DNA from: FEN-987 sp035524675 | GTDB taxonomy: Archaea > Thermoproteota > Bathyarchaeia > 40CM-2-53-6 | Direction: 5' to 3' | NCBI GenBank assembly: GCA_035524675.1 | Contig: DATKOK010000172.1 | Coordinates: forward strand, 1 to 13,786 | DNA: 13,786 bases | Part shown: positions 6,767-13,786 of the stretch, in pieces | How positions within the stretch are numbered: position 1 is the stretch's first letter | Layout: each line of letters opens with the position of its first letter | Position numbers and translations under genes: made by a program | The notes under the pieces: model-generated | What the model was told of the DNA's origin: nothing | Databases searched by the model: none | What the model saw: only the letters and a program-made list of their open reading frames with translations

Positions 6767-8677
6767 TTGTACGGTTACGCAGGAAAGATTCTGAGGGCAA
6801 ACCTAACCAATCGATCCCACTCGACTGATAAACTGTCGGATGACGAGGCTAAGAAGTTCATTGGGGGAAAAGGTATTGCGATTAGAATCCTGTTCAACGA
6901 ACTCCGCCCCAAGATCGACCCGTTAGGGCCAGAGAATAAACTCGTATTTGCAGTTGGGCCGTTCGCAGCCACAGGCATTCCACTTAATTCACGCTGGGTA
7001 GTTGCAGGCAAGTCACCTGAAACCGGAATCTGGGCTGATTCATATTGCGGCGGAACGTTCGCTGTTCAACTGAGGAAAGCAGGGTATGATGCCTTAGTCG
7101 TCGAGGGCACTTCTAAAGATCCGGTTTACGTTAACATATTCGATAATGACGTCGAGGTAAGAGACGCCTCCCATGGTCCCAACGCGTCCCACCTTTGGGG
7201 CAAGATGACCCTTGAGACTGAGTTGGACATTGCCCGGGACCTCGGCATAACTAACCGTCGGGAGGACAACCCCGCCGTCGTGAACATAGGCCCGGCAGGG
7301 GAGAATCTTGTGAAATTTGCCGCAGTAATGCACACTGCGCACCGGGCCGCCGGAAGGGCTGGGCTCGGAGCTGTAATGGGTTCCAAGAAACTCAAAGCCA
7401 TAGCAGTCCGCGGAACCAAGAACGTGTCAACTGCTAACCCAGCAAAGGTAAGGGAGGTTATGAAAGAGATCTCCACGGAGACACTAACCAACCCCAACCT
7501 CGTCAACTTCACCAAACACGGCCAAGTGGGATTCGTCGGAGCATTGAACCAGTTAGGAATGCTCCCTACCAAGAACTTCCAACAGGGAACCTACGAGAAA
7601 TACGAAGCAATAAGCGGTGAGACCATGACGCAGACAATTCTCAAGAGCAGAAACACTTGTTCACAGTGCGCGGTTAATTGCAAAAGAGAAGTTGAAGTGC
7701 TCGACGGCCCATATGCTCCCGTCAAGCCCGAGTACGGAGGACCTGAGTATGAGAATGATGCAGCGTTGGGATCCTTGCTGCTGATTGATGATTTGAAGGC
7801 GATCTCAAGGGAGAATCAACTATGCAATGAATACGGCCTCGATACGATATCGACTGGCGTCGTAATTGCTTGGATAATGGAGTGCGTAGACCGGGGTATC
7901 TTCTCCAAGGAAGATACGGATGGTATCAATGCGACATGGGGTAACGCTGAGTCGGCGTTGAGGTTCATCGAGAAGATAGCCACACGCGAAGGAGTAGGCG
8001 ATGTTCTAGCTGAAGGTGTCAAGGTGGCGGCGAAGAGATTCGGCCGGGGGTCTGAGAGATACGCGGTAGAGGTGAAAGGCTTGGAGATCCCCATGCATGA
8101 ACCTAGAGCCAAGAAGGGTCTGGGATTATCCTACGCCACTTCGCCCCGCGGAGGATGCCACATGCAAGCGTTCCATGATCCTGAGTTCGAAGCGCCTAAT
8201 CTTGCACCAGAAATAGGCATAACTCTGGGGCTAGATCGACACGACACTTCACGAAACAAAGTCGACATAATAAGGCGCTCACAGGATTGGGTCGCAATAA
8301 CTAACTCACTGCTTCTCTGTACGTCACCCGGCTGGTCGGGGCTCAACTACACGAGACCAACATTCCTCACAAACGCGTACGATGCTGTCACAGGCTGGGA
8401 TCTGACAGTTGATGACATGATGCGCGCAGGCGAACGAATCAACAATCTCTGCAGATGCTTCAACGTGAGGGAAGGATTCACCAGGAAAGACGATACTCTT
8501 CCAGCTCGATTCACTGAGGACCCACTACCGGACGGCCCATCAAAGGGGCAACGAGTTACGAAAGAAGAGCTACAGTCAATGCTGGACAACTACTATGACT
8601 TAAGAGGGTGGGACATAACGACAGGGATTCCTACGAGTGCTAGACTCAAGGAGCTAGGACTCGAGTTCGCGATTTAG
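6767..8677 (+). CDS. aor: Aldehyde:ferredoxin oxidoreductase, tungsten/molybdopterin type
   Basis: This enzyme family oxidises aldehydes to carboxylic acids with ferredoxin as electron acceptor, using a bis-pterin tungsten (or molybdenum) cofactor and one [4Fe-4S] cluster in the cytoplasm. The 636-residue length is standard. The start MYGYAGKILRANLT is the family opening and fixes the TTG at 6767; an in-frame stop lies only seven bases upstream. Seen in order are the N-terminal domain with GGKG and GPFAATG, then NIGPAGE (about 173-179). The cluster ligands follow, C298-x2-C301-x3-C305, with the distal cysteine C518 in LLLC. EYENDAALGS, MHEPRAKKGLGLSYATSPRGG and the C-terminal NVREGF complete the family pattern. 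It is monocistronic, between the transporter hairpin and convergent genes; no separate ferredoxin gene is adjacent. Substrate is unknown. In this setting glyceraldehyde, glycolaldehyde or an amino-acid-derived aldehyde are reasonable candidates. Confidence 0.93.
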   Translation: MYGYAGKILRANLTNRSHSTDKLSDDEAKKFIGGKGIAIRILFNELRPKIDPLGPENKLVFAVGPFAATGIPLNSRWVVAGKSPETGIWADSYCGGTFAVQLRKAGYDALVVEGTSKDPVYVNIFDNDVEVRDASHGPNASHLWGKMTLETELDIARDLGITNRREDNPAVVNIGPAGENLVKFAAVMHTAHRAAGRAGLGAVMGSKKLKAIAVRGTKNVSTANPAKVREVMKEISTETLTNPNLVNFTKHGQVGFVGALNQLGMLPTKNFQQGTYEKYEAISGETMTQTILKSRNTCSQCAVNCKREVEVLDGPYAPVKPEYGGPEYENDAALGSLLLIDDLKAISRENQLCNEYGLDTISTGVVIAWIMECVDRGIFSKEDTDGINATWGNAESALRFIEKIATREGVGDVLAEGVKVAAKRFGRGSERYAVEVKGLEIPMHEPRAKKGLGLSYATSPRGGCHMQAFHDPEFEAPNLAPEIGITLGLDRHDTSRNKVDIIRRSQDWVAITNSLLLCTSPGWSGLNYTRPTFLTNAYDAVTGWDLTVDDMMRAGERINNLCRCFNVREGFTRKDDTLPARFTEDPLPDGPSKGQRVTKEELQSMLDNYYDLRGWDITTGIPTSARLKELGLEFAI

Positions 8678-8686
8678 ACTCACCGC

Positions 8687-8702
8687 CCTTCTAACAGGAA
8701 GG
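8687..8702 (+). terminator. Short hairpin between convergent genes (weak)
   Basis: CCTTC (8687-8691) pairs with GAAGG (8698-8702), plus one T-G wobble pair, around an AACA loop. It starts ten bases after the oxidoreductase stop in the 70-base gap before the convergent aminotransferase stop. There is no T-run after it, so a role in termination is only a suggestion. Confidence 0.25.
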
Positions 8703-8747
8703 ATCACTTGATCACTGTAATGATTCCGCAGGCAAAGGACGAGAAGA

Positions 8748-9926
8748 CTATTCTGCTTGGAAGACTTTCGATGCTTCAGCAACTGCGGCGCCGCTGGTAA
8801 CCGGAAATCCAAGTTCTGCTGCCGTTCTCTCCAATGCTGAGAGGGTCGGCAGGACATAGAATGGAGAGGCAGTGACTCCCATTGTTCCGATCCTAAGAGC
8901 CTTACCTTTCAGTTTTGCGAGCCCACCTGCGATCATTATGCTGAATCTGTTCTCCATGGTGTCAATGATGTTCCCTGCGGTTCCTTCTTGAACACGGACA
9001 AGTGTGACCGTCTTCGACCTTACATCCTCCCTCGCAACTGGTTCGAAACCGATCTTTCGGCATCCCTCTCTCATTGCTTTGGACGCAACAAAGTGCCTTC
9101 TATACCGATTTTCGAGACCTTCCTCGAGGGCGAGCTTAGCGGCTTCGCGCATAGCAAGTATCACAGTCGTCGGCATCGCGGTTGGAAACGGGTGTCCCAT
9201 CGCTGCCCAGTCTTGGATGAAGAGCTTCCAAGTTCTCAGGCTCATGAAGCGGCTCGGGATTGGGCTCCTTCTGGACTCAACGAGCTCCCAAAGGCGTCTT
9301 CCAATGGCGATCGGTACGGCGCCATGGATTCCCCCAAGGCACTTACTTCCATACCCAACACAAGCATCGATCCCCCACTCGTCGACCTCAACATTAACTC
9401 CCCCGAAGGATGAGATAGAGTCGACAAAGTACAGTACCTCATGCTTTCGTGCCACCCGCCCGATATCCCGCACCGGATTCTCAACACCGGATGAGGTTTC
9501 GTTTTGGACGACGAAGATGGCTTTGATATCTTTCTCGTGATCGAGTCGTGCGTCAACGTCATCTGCGTTTATTATCTGACCGTACTCAGTGCGCATTTCG
9601 ATCGGTTGTCCACCGTAAGCCTTGATCACTTCAGTAAGAATTTCACCAAACCATCCGTTAACTATTGTTAGAATTTTATCGCCAGGTTCGACAATATTTG
9701 CCGCAACCAGCTCGACTCCTCCATTTCCAGGTCCAGGGAAAATGATGACCTGCTCTCTAGTTTTGAAAATCTTCTTGAGATCATCAAGAGTTCCATTGTA
9801 TTCGGCTGCCCAACCTGGCCCATAATGAGCCATAACAGGTGTAGCCAATGTGGCAAGGACGCGCGGATCGGCCTCTGATGGACCTGGGATCATCAATATC
9901 TTTCTGTTGCTCACGGTGACCAGCAC
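8748..9926 (-). CDS. Class V PLP-dependent aminotransferase, alanine-glyoxylate / serine-pyruvate type
   Basis: This is a fold-type I aminotransferase of about 392 residues that probably transfers an amino group from alanine or serine to glyoxylate or another 2-oxoacid. It opens with MIPGPSEADPRVLATL, as in the AGT/SPT family, and has the PLP-phosphate loop GPGNGG (65-70). QNETSSGV (141-148) follows. D169 in VDSISSFGG contacts the pyridine nitrogen, and the Schiff-base lysine is K195 in GYGSKCLGG. HPFPTAMP (245-252) and R345 in LRIGTMG, the carboxylate-binding arginine, complete the active site. The start is GTG at 9926; GTG at 9914 (just before SNRK) is nearly as good, and an in-frame TAA lies 18 bases upstream. 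It is the last gene of the minus-strand group, but a 162-base gap separates it from the reductase gene, so it may have its own promoter. Ureidoglycine-glyoxylate and phosphonate transaminases are relatives that cannot be excluded. Confidence 0.87.
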   Translation of the reverse strand: MLVTVSNRKILMIPGPSEADPRVLATLATPVMAHYGPGWAAEYNGTLDDLKKIFKTREQVIIFPGPGNGGVELVAANIVEPGDKILTIVNGWFGEILTEVIKAYGGQPIEMRTEYGQIINADDVDARLDHEKDIKAIFVVQNETSSGVENPVRDIGRVARKHEVLYFVDSISSFGGVNVEVDEWGIDACVGYGSKCLGGIHGAVPIAIGRRLWELVESRRSPIPSRFMSLRTWKLFIQDWAAMGHPFPTAMPTTVILAMREAAKLALEEGLENRYRRHFVASKAMREGCRKIGFEPVAREDVRSKTVTLVRVQEGTAGNIIDTMENRFSIMIAGGLAKLKGKALRIGTMGVTASPFYVLPTLSALERTAAELGFPVTSGAAVAEASKVFQAE

Positions 9927-9943
9927 ATCAAAATCTTGACAGG

Positions 9944-9950
9944 CTTAAAG
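9944..9950 (-). promoter_or_regulatory. Weak TATA-like box before the aminotransferase gene
   Basis: On the minus strand the sequence reads CTTTAAG, centred 21 bases before the GTG at 9926 and 33 before the GTG at 9914. The second spacing would give a short leader. The rest of the 162-base gap shows no other convincing signal. Confidence 0.25.
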
Positions 9951-10088
9951 CTTCTCTACTCAGTTTTCCTTCCTGATGATGTCGCCGAGCCCGATAGCCG
10001 AGCTTTGCTCTGGTTTTTGTTACGTCCGCGGCTGATTAGTGCAATATGGCGCTATGATAGTCACCTGAACGAACATGAATCCCTAGTG

Positions 10089-11087
10089 CTAACGCCTTCC
10101 ACGTTGAACTGTAGTTAACAATTCGTCAGCAGTGTATTTTCCAGGTTTTTCTCCCTGGCTTGCCATGGTTTCCGCGGTTTTCCACAGTAACTCGTTGTAC
10201 GGTGTAGGAATCCCTAACAAGTGACCTAACTCAACCACGTCTCCATTAAGCTGTGCCGCCTCGATGTTACCTGTCCTGCGCTCGAGACTCTGCCAAGAGG
10301 ATACAAAGACTTGTCGACTGAAATGTTCATAACCAGAAGGAAGTTTCAACGTTCCGGTATTCTCGCGACACCGTTTCCTGAATGTCTCTAGTTCTTCCCA
10401 TTCAATACCGGCTGATGACCAAACGTGAATTGCTTCTCTACGGAGGTGGTGTTCGAACGCTTCTAAATTTCCTTTGCCGTCCGTCACAGCATGTAACGCA
10501 TTGCTGAGATTGAGAAGGCATTTGGCACTTTTCGATTTCATCACGTTATCACTTACTTCAGTCGAAAACCCCGACCGGCGCATTGTTTGAGCAACATCCT
10601 CGCATAACCCGTCTGACCCGCTTGGGTACCGTCCTATCTCGATGAATCCATACCGGCTAAGTATGGGATTGATCACTTCGCCTGGTGAAAGGAAGATAGC
10701 ATCAACAAAAAGCATGACGCCATAGATCCTGTTGAAGACCCTCGTAGCGGCTGATTCATTCCAGATTGAATTCTGACAACAAAAAATAGGTAGCGAACTG
10801 GGTGCTTCGGCATTCTTAAGCTGCCCTAAGCACTTCACGGTGTGTTGTGACTTGGCGCATAGCAGAACCACATCTTCATCTGTGAATGGCACGAGGTCAG
10901 CGGCGCGTACTTCTACCGGTATGGGCAGTTGGAAGGTTTCTTCGGCAGTTACTAGTTTCAGCCCCTGTGATTTGATGACTTTCATATGGTCGGCGTTTCC
11001 AACTAATACGACCGAGCAGCCACTTCTGAATAAGTGGCCTCCAAGAACTGACCCAATTGCCCCAGCGCCGTAGATAATTATCCGCAT
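10089..11087 (-). CDS. Ketopantoate reductase family (ApbA/PanE-like) 2-oxoacid reductase
   Basis: This is an NAD(P)H-dependent reductase of 332 residues, a common length for the family. The N-terminal Rossmann domain starts at once with MRIIIYGAGAIGSVLGG (GxGxxG at 7-12). It has K79 in LLCAKSQHT and N106 in CCQNSIWNE. The helical C-terminal domain carries SAKCLLNLSNAL, with K189, N193 and N196. S264 in SSWQSL and E276 in NIEAAQLNG follow. These match the positions of the catalytic Lys, Asn and Glu known in E. coli PanE, so the enzyme looks active. It starts at ATG 11087, 19 bases after the stop of the dehydratase gene, and so is co-transcribed with it. Pantoate synthesis for CoA is possible. 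Its place among catabolic genes instead suggests reduction of another branched or short 2-oxoacid; the sequence cannot decide. Confidence 0.83.
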   Translation of the reverse strand: MRIIIYGAGAIGSVLGGHLFRSGCSVVLVGNADHMKVIKSQGLKLVTAEETFQLPIPVEVRAADLVPFTDEDVVLLCAKSQHTVKCLGQLKNAEAPSSLPIFCCQNSIWNESAATRVFNRIYGVMLFVDAIFLSPGEVINPILSRYGFIEIGRYPSGSDGLCEDVAQTMRRSGFSTEVSDNVMKSKSAKCLLNLSNALHAVTDGKGNLEAFEHHLRREAIHVWSSAGIEWEELETFRKRCRENTGTLKLPSGYEHFSRQVFVSSWQSLERRTGNIEAAQLNGDVVELGHLLGIPTPYNELLWKTAETMASQGEKPGKYTADELLTTVQRGRR

Positions 11088-11106
11088 TGTATCATCTGCC
11101 TGTCAT

Positions 11107-12279
11107 CTAATTTGCTTGCTTGTACTTTTGAACTGCCTCTTCGTTGAGTTCGATACCCAGTCCTGGTTCTGAGGGCAATGGGATTGTTCCGCCCTCCAGC
11201 CTGAACTCATCCTTCACCAGTTCTCGTCTTATTGGTGATTCTGAAAGTTCACTTGGAAGAAACTCAACGAACGGTACTTTTGGACATGCAGCTGCGAGAT
11301 GGACTGACGCGGCAATCCCAATTCCGCTCTTCCAACAGTGTGGTACGATGAGCCTTTTGCGTATTGTTGCGTAATCTGCCACGCGCTTCGCTTCGGTAAT
11401 CCCTCCAACTCGACCGATGTCAGGCTGGACGATATCGATGTGTCCTCGGTCGATTAGATCTTGGAATTCGTATCGGGTTTGAAGCCACTCCCCCGCGGCA
11501 ATCCTCGTATCTGTGTTGTCAGCAAGAGATGCGTATCCCTCCAGGTCATCTGATCGTAGTGGCGTTTCTACGAAGAAGAGATCATACGAGTCAAGCTCTT
11601 TAACAGTCTGGAGCGCGGTCTTCCAATTGTCCCAGCTGTATGCTACGTCAAGCATCAAGGTCATACCGCGTCCAATCGCCTGCCTGCATTTCTCAACAAT
11701 CTTTACAATTTCTGAATCTCTTTCTTGTAACCCTGCTTGCGAGTACGGGCCGTTTATCATGATTTCAAGCTTGGCTGCAGTAAACCCAAGATCCTTGGCG
11801 CACAAAACTTTCTTTATGAGGCTTCTGGTGAGTTCTTCTATTGTTCTTCCGTTTGGAAGAAGGCTGGCGTAGGGGCGAATTTCAGACTGGTGTTCACCTC
11901 CGATCAGTTGCCAGACGGGCTTTCCAACTGCCTTGCCCTTAATATCCCAAAGAGCCATGTCCAGCGCTCCCATCGCGCAAATGCCAAGACCTCTTCGTCC
12001 CGTCATCGCTGTGGAGACATACATCTTATCCCAAAGAGCCTCTGGTTTTAGAGGATCTTCTCCCACTAACAGTCGCTCAAGACTGAGCGCCATGTTGTGA
12101 GTGCTAGGGGAATGGATGTAAGCCTTTGTTGCCCATGAGTTCGTGTCAGTTTCGCCAATTCCCACGATCCCTGCATCCGTATGGACCCTGACGACGATAT
12201 CCTCTTGGGCTGAGCTAGCGACCTCGCTGTCATAATCTGGCGCCAATAGTACGTGCGATTCGATCTTAGTGATCTTCAA
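11107..12279 (-). CDS. Enolase-superfamily (mandelate racemase/muconate lactonizing group) acid-sugar dehydratase candidate
   Basis: The 390-residue protein has the capping domain (about 1-125, with GALDMALWDIKGKAVGKPV near 104-122) and a TIM barrel. The magnesium ligands are D211 in LMLDVAYSW, E238 in FFVETPL and E264 in AAGEWLQTR. The His-Asp dyad of the mandelate-racemase subgroup is D287 (VQPDIGRVGG) and H314 (VPHCWKSGIG), followed by E339 in FVEF. On the second barrel strand the motif is K170-L-E172, not the K-x-K of classic mandelate racemase or glucarate dehydratase. Members of this group abstract a proton next to a carboxylate and mostly dehydrate aldonic or aldaric acids to 2-keto-3-deoxy acids. 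The start is TTG at 12279 with GGAG nine bases ahead. It follows the lactonase gene after 42 bases and precedes the reductase after 19. The exact sugar acid is not predictable by eye. Confidence 0.87.
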   Translation of the reverse strand: MKITKIESHVLLAPDYDSEVASSAQEDIVVRVHTDAGIVGIGETDTNSWATKAYIHSPSTHNMALSLERLLVGEDPLKPEALWDKMYVSTAMTGRRGLGICAMGALDMALWDIKGKAVGKPVWQLIGGEHQSEIRPYASLLPNGRTIEELTRSLIKKVLCAKDLGFTAAKLEIMINGPYSQAGLQERDSEIVKIVEKCRQAIGRGMTLMLDVAYSWDNWKTALQTVKELDSYDLFFVETPLRSDDLEGYASLADNTDTRIAAGEWLQTRYEFQDLIDRGHIDIVQPDIGRVGGITEAKRVADYATIRKRLIVPHCWKSGIGIAASVHLAAACPKVPFVEFLPSELSESPIRRELVKDEFRLEGGTIPLPSEPGLGIELNEEAVQKYKQAN

Positions 12280-12321
12280 AAATCGAGTCTCCGTACTCCG
12301 TAAGGAAAGTGCAAGTGAACT

Positions 12322-13167
12322 TTACAGTCGGGGATAGAATAGGGACATGCCTCTTTCGCCCACTTCCAAAGCGCCTATATGTGCTCCACCAAGATTGCTA
12401 TAGAAGAGACGCGTTCCTCCCGGTTCAAACGCCACGTTCGTTGGTTGATTCAAGATCTCACCTGTCGAATCTTCGATTAACAACTCAACATTCTGATCTG
12501 GGTAGATTACGTAGATTCGATTCGGATAGTAGCAAGCGCAATAGAGGTTTCCGCTCGCTGCAAACGCCAGCCCATCGAGTACATTTCCCTGAAGTTGAGC
12601 GTAAATTTCCGGTCGCCCAGCGGATCCATCAGCTTCAATCGGGATGCGCAGAATATCTGCGGCTGTCGATTCAATCATGAATACCGAGCCATCCTTTGGG
12701 GAGATTGCCAGACCGTTTGAGTAGTGCCATCTGTTGCCAATGAGTGACTGACTTTTCCTGTCCTTCGAGACACGGATTAGCCTACCACTTGGTTTCCAGT
12801 AATCACCTGAATCAGAGAAGTAATAGTTTCCTGAAGAATCGAATGACCCGTAGTTGGGATTGACGAGCGGCCCGTCTGGTGAGCTGTCACAGTACTTTGT
12901 TACTCGTCCTTTTTGGTCCACACGCTGAACGCACCGATGAGCGGTATCGCATGCGTAAACATTGTGATCGGCGTCGGTTGCTACTCCACCCAGATATCCT
13001 TGGGTATTCGCGAGCTGTTTTAGTTCGAACTTCGGGGGAGTCATTACGTAAACTTGACCGGCAAAGCCTCCTGCGTAAAGTCGACCATCTGAGCCAAAAT
13101 TGACGCATTCAGGGTGGTCGAGTCCGGTTTGGATTATCTGAACTTGATGTACATTATGTCGAGGCAT
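12322..13167 (-). CDS. SMP-30/gluconolactonase-like six-bladed beta-propeller (sugar lactonase candidate)
   Basis: The 281-residue protein would open sugar-acid lactones by a divalent-metal mechanism. Repeating blade strands of the type GRLYAGGF, NVYACDT, NYYFSDSG, SVFMIEST, NLYCACYYP and RLFYSNLGG are visible. The metal ligands known for the SMP-30 family line up as E20 (DHPECVNF), N151 (YSNGLAISPKDG) and D198 (NVLDGLAF), with N105 in NPNYGSFD as the extra substrate/metal contact. There is no signal peptide, so it acts in the cytoplasm. It starts at ATG 13167. The dehydratase gene begins 42 bases after its stop, the order expected if the lactonase product feeds the dehydratase. Related propellers act as strictosidine-synthase-like or organophosphate hydrolases, but the neighbourhood favours a sugar lactone. 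Confidence 0.85.
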   Translation of the reverse strand: MPRHNVHQVQIIQTGLDHPECVNFGSDGRLYAGGFAGQVYVMTPPKFELKQLANTQGYLGGVATDADHNVYACDTAHRCVQRVDQKGRVTKYCDSSPDGPLVNPNYGSFDSSGNYYFSDSGDYWKPSGRLIRVSKDRKSQSLIGNRWHYSNGLAISPKDGSVFMIESTAADILRIPIEADGSAGRPEIYAQLQGNVLDGLAFAASGNLYCACYYPNRIYVIYPDQNVELLIEDSTGEILNQPTNVAFEPGGTRLFYSNLGGAHIGALEVGERGMSLFYPRL

Positions 13168-13207
13168 TGAAATTCGAGGGGTTGGCTTGGATCATCAACA
13201 TTTTGAA

Positions 13208-13218
13208 CTTTTATTTTG
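13208..13218 (-). promoter_or_regulatory. AT-rich TATA-like box before the lactonase gene
   Basis: On the minus strand the sequence reads CAAAATAAAAG, centred 46 bases before the ATG at 13167, which predicts a leader of about 20 bases. It lies in the 123-base gap after the small ABM-like gene. The lactonase-dehydratase-reductase genes may therefore start their own transcript here. Confidence 0.35.
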
Positions 13219-13290
13219 TATCCCACGTCAGGGAACCTCGCCCTAATTAGACCTGTATCAGTACCTTGTGTGGACAGTTCCGTTCCGTGA

Positions 13291-13563
13291 CTAGATTTCA
13301 TGCCTGATCTCGTAGTTTTCTGTTCTTGTACGTATGTTCGCCTCTGCCACTTTCATGATCTGTCCATGTAAGAGAGGTGTACCTTTCAGCAAACTCTCTT
13401 CGTCAGGCCAATAGCTAACGAGAATGTAGTGGGAATTGTCATGAAGATTCATGAGTAATCTAACGCCCATGCACGTTACGGGCCTGTGGTTCAGAGTTTT
13501 CTTCATTTTGTCCATGAAACCTGCCGTCGAGACACCGTGGATATTGTACATATCAACTAGCAA
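13291..13563 (-). CDS. Small ABM-like (dimeric alpha+beta barrel) protein
   Basis: This is a 90-residue protein with a strand-helix-strand-strand-helix pattern. It begins with strand LVDMYNIHG, then an amphipathic helix FMDKMKKTLNHR. Strands GVRLLMNLH and HYILVSYWPDEESL follow, then a final helix HGQIMKVAEANI. The YILVSYW-DEESL stretch is typical of the antibiotic-biosynthesis-monooxygenase/stress-response barrel fold, in which small dimers bind hydrophobic or aromatic ligands or shape oxygenase reactions. Catalytic residues are not conserved enough to name a reaction. The start is TTG at 13563, with GAAGGTAAG just upstream as a ribosome site; ATG at 13551 would cut the first strand. It is the first gene of the minus-strand group and diverges from the amidohydrolase gene. 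Confidence 0.6.
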   Translation of the reverse strand: MLVDMYNIHGVSTAGFMDKMKKTLNHRPVTCMGVRLLMNLHDNSHYILVSYWPDEESLLKGTPLLHGQIMKVAEANIRTRTENYEIRHEI

Positions 13564-13605
13564 ACTCTTACCTTCTAACTAATTGTCGTCAGTTGTCCGC
13601 TCCTG

Positions 13606-13612
13606 AATAAAA
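13606..13612 (-). promoter_or_regulatory. TATA-like box before the small ABM-like gene
   Basis: The minus strand reads TTTTATT, centred 46 bases before the TTG at 13563. Transcription would start near 13583 and give a leader of about 20 bases that includes the ribosome-site-like GGTAAG. Confidence 0.35.
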
Positions 13613-13682
13613 TGCCTTGAGGTGTAACTCTTAATTGTGCAGTTCATTGCATACGACGATCAGCTATTGAGCGTGATACAGA

Positions 13683-13786
13683 TTGGATCTGGTCATTCGG
13701 AACGGAACTATTGTTGACGGGACTGGTTCACCACGATTTTCTGGTGACATCGCCGTTGATCATGGCCGAATTATCAAGCTCGGGTC
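13683..13786 (+). CDS. Amidohydrolase, N-acyl-D-amino-acid deacylase-like, N-terminal part (cut by window edge)
   Basis: The first 34 residues read as a typical opening of the D-aminoacylase/dihydroorotase-like amidohydrolases. DLVIRNGTIVDGTGSPRFSG is followed by a strand with GRIIKLG. This small N-terminal beta-sandwich precedes the metal-binding TIM barrel, whose HxH motif lies beyond the window. The G-T-G-S-P-R variant of the loop is common in N-acyl-D-glutamate/D-aspartate deacylases, which release free D-amino acids from their N-acyl forms. The start is TTG at 13683, the first possible one after an in-frame TGA at 13674. It diverges from the small ABM-like gene across 119 bases. The fold call is firm; the substrate call is tentative. 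Confidence 0.75.
   Translation, partial: MDLVIRNGTIVDGTGSPRFSGDIAVDHGRIIKLG

Noticed and set aside
7126..7572. A 148-residue minus-strand frame inside the aldehyde oxidoreductase gene
   Set aside because: It is antisense to conserved oxidoreductase sequence and its composition is typical of a shadow frame.
8701..8720. Repeated GATCAC units between convergent genes, considered as a possible repeat or attachment site
   Set aside because: Only two copies of six bases are present, with no partner elsewhere in the window and no integrase or tRNA nearby.
8988..9540. Long plus-strand frames antisense to the aminotransferase
   Set aside because: The minus-strand aminotransferase has every expected active-site motif across this stretch, and the antisense products are Ser/Pro/Arg-rich shadows.
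9936..10118. A 60-residue plus-strand frame in the gap between the aminotransferase and reductase genes
   Set aside because: It has no recognisable motif, runs into the reductase gene and has no promoter or ribosome site.
1..13786. CRISPR arrays, tRNA or rRNA genes, insertion sequences, phage or defence genes
   Set aside because: No regularly spaced repeats, cloverleaf-like segments, transposase motifs or defence-protein motifs were seen; every long frame belongs to a metabolic or transport family.

Overview
The window reads as archaeal chromosome of moderate GC. The evidence is AT-rich TATA-like boxes at archaeal spacing, a promoter implying a leaderless mRNA, heavy use of TTG and GTG start codons, a solute-binding protein with an archaellin/prepilin-like (class III) N-terminus instead of a lipobox, and a tungsten-type aldehyde:ferredoxin oxidoreductase. 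A heterotrophic member of Thermoproteota/Nitrososphaerota or a relative is plausible, but no marker gene here fixes the lineage.

Layout. At the left edge is the N-terminal part of a Gfo/Idh/MocA oxidoreductase on the minus strand (1-170). A 390-bp divergent intergenic region with palindromes and TATA-like boxes separates it from a plus-strand peptide/oligosaccharide (Dpp/Opp) ABC transporter. That transporter has two permeases (561-1583, 1615-2457), two ATPases (2459-3550, 3525-4505) and a family-5 binding protein with its own promoter (4613-6529). A perfect 11-bp hairpin follows. Then comes a single aldehyde:ferredoxin oxidoreductase gene (6767-8677).

The right half is a minus-strand gene group. 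In transcription order it holds a small ABM-like protein (13563-13291), an SMP-30/gluconolactonase-like lactonase (13167-12322), an enolase-superfamily acid-sugar dehydratase (12279-11107), a ketopantoate-reductase-fold 2-oxoacid reductase (11087-10089) and a class V aminotransferase of the alanine-glyoxylate type (9926-8748). At the right edge, diverging from the small gene, is the start of an amidohydrolase resembling N-acyl-D-amino-acid deacylases (13683 onward).

Taken together this looks like an import-and-catabolism island. An Opp-type transporter brings in an oligosaccharide or peptide-like compound. The dehydrogenase, lactonase and dehydratase form the front end of a non-phosphorylating oxidative sugar or sugar-acid route. 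The aldehyde oxidoreductase, 2-oxoacid reductase and glyoxylate-type aminotransferase could handle the aldehyde and 2-oxoacid fragments. This pathway is inferred from families and gene order; no aldolase or sugar kinase lies in the window. The most distinctive observation is the class III-like signal of the binding protein, which recalls the Sulfolobus bindosome sugar-binding proteins.
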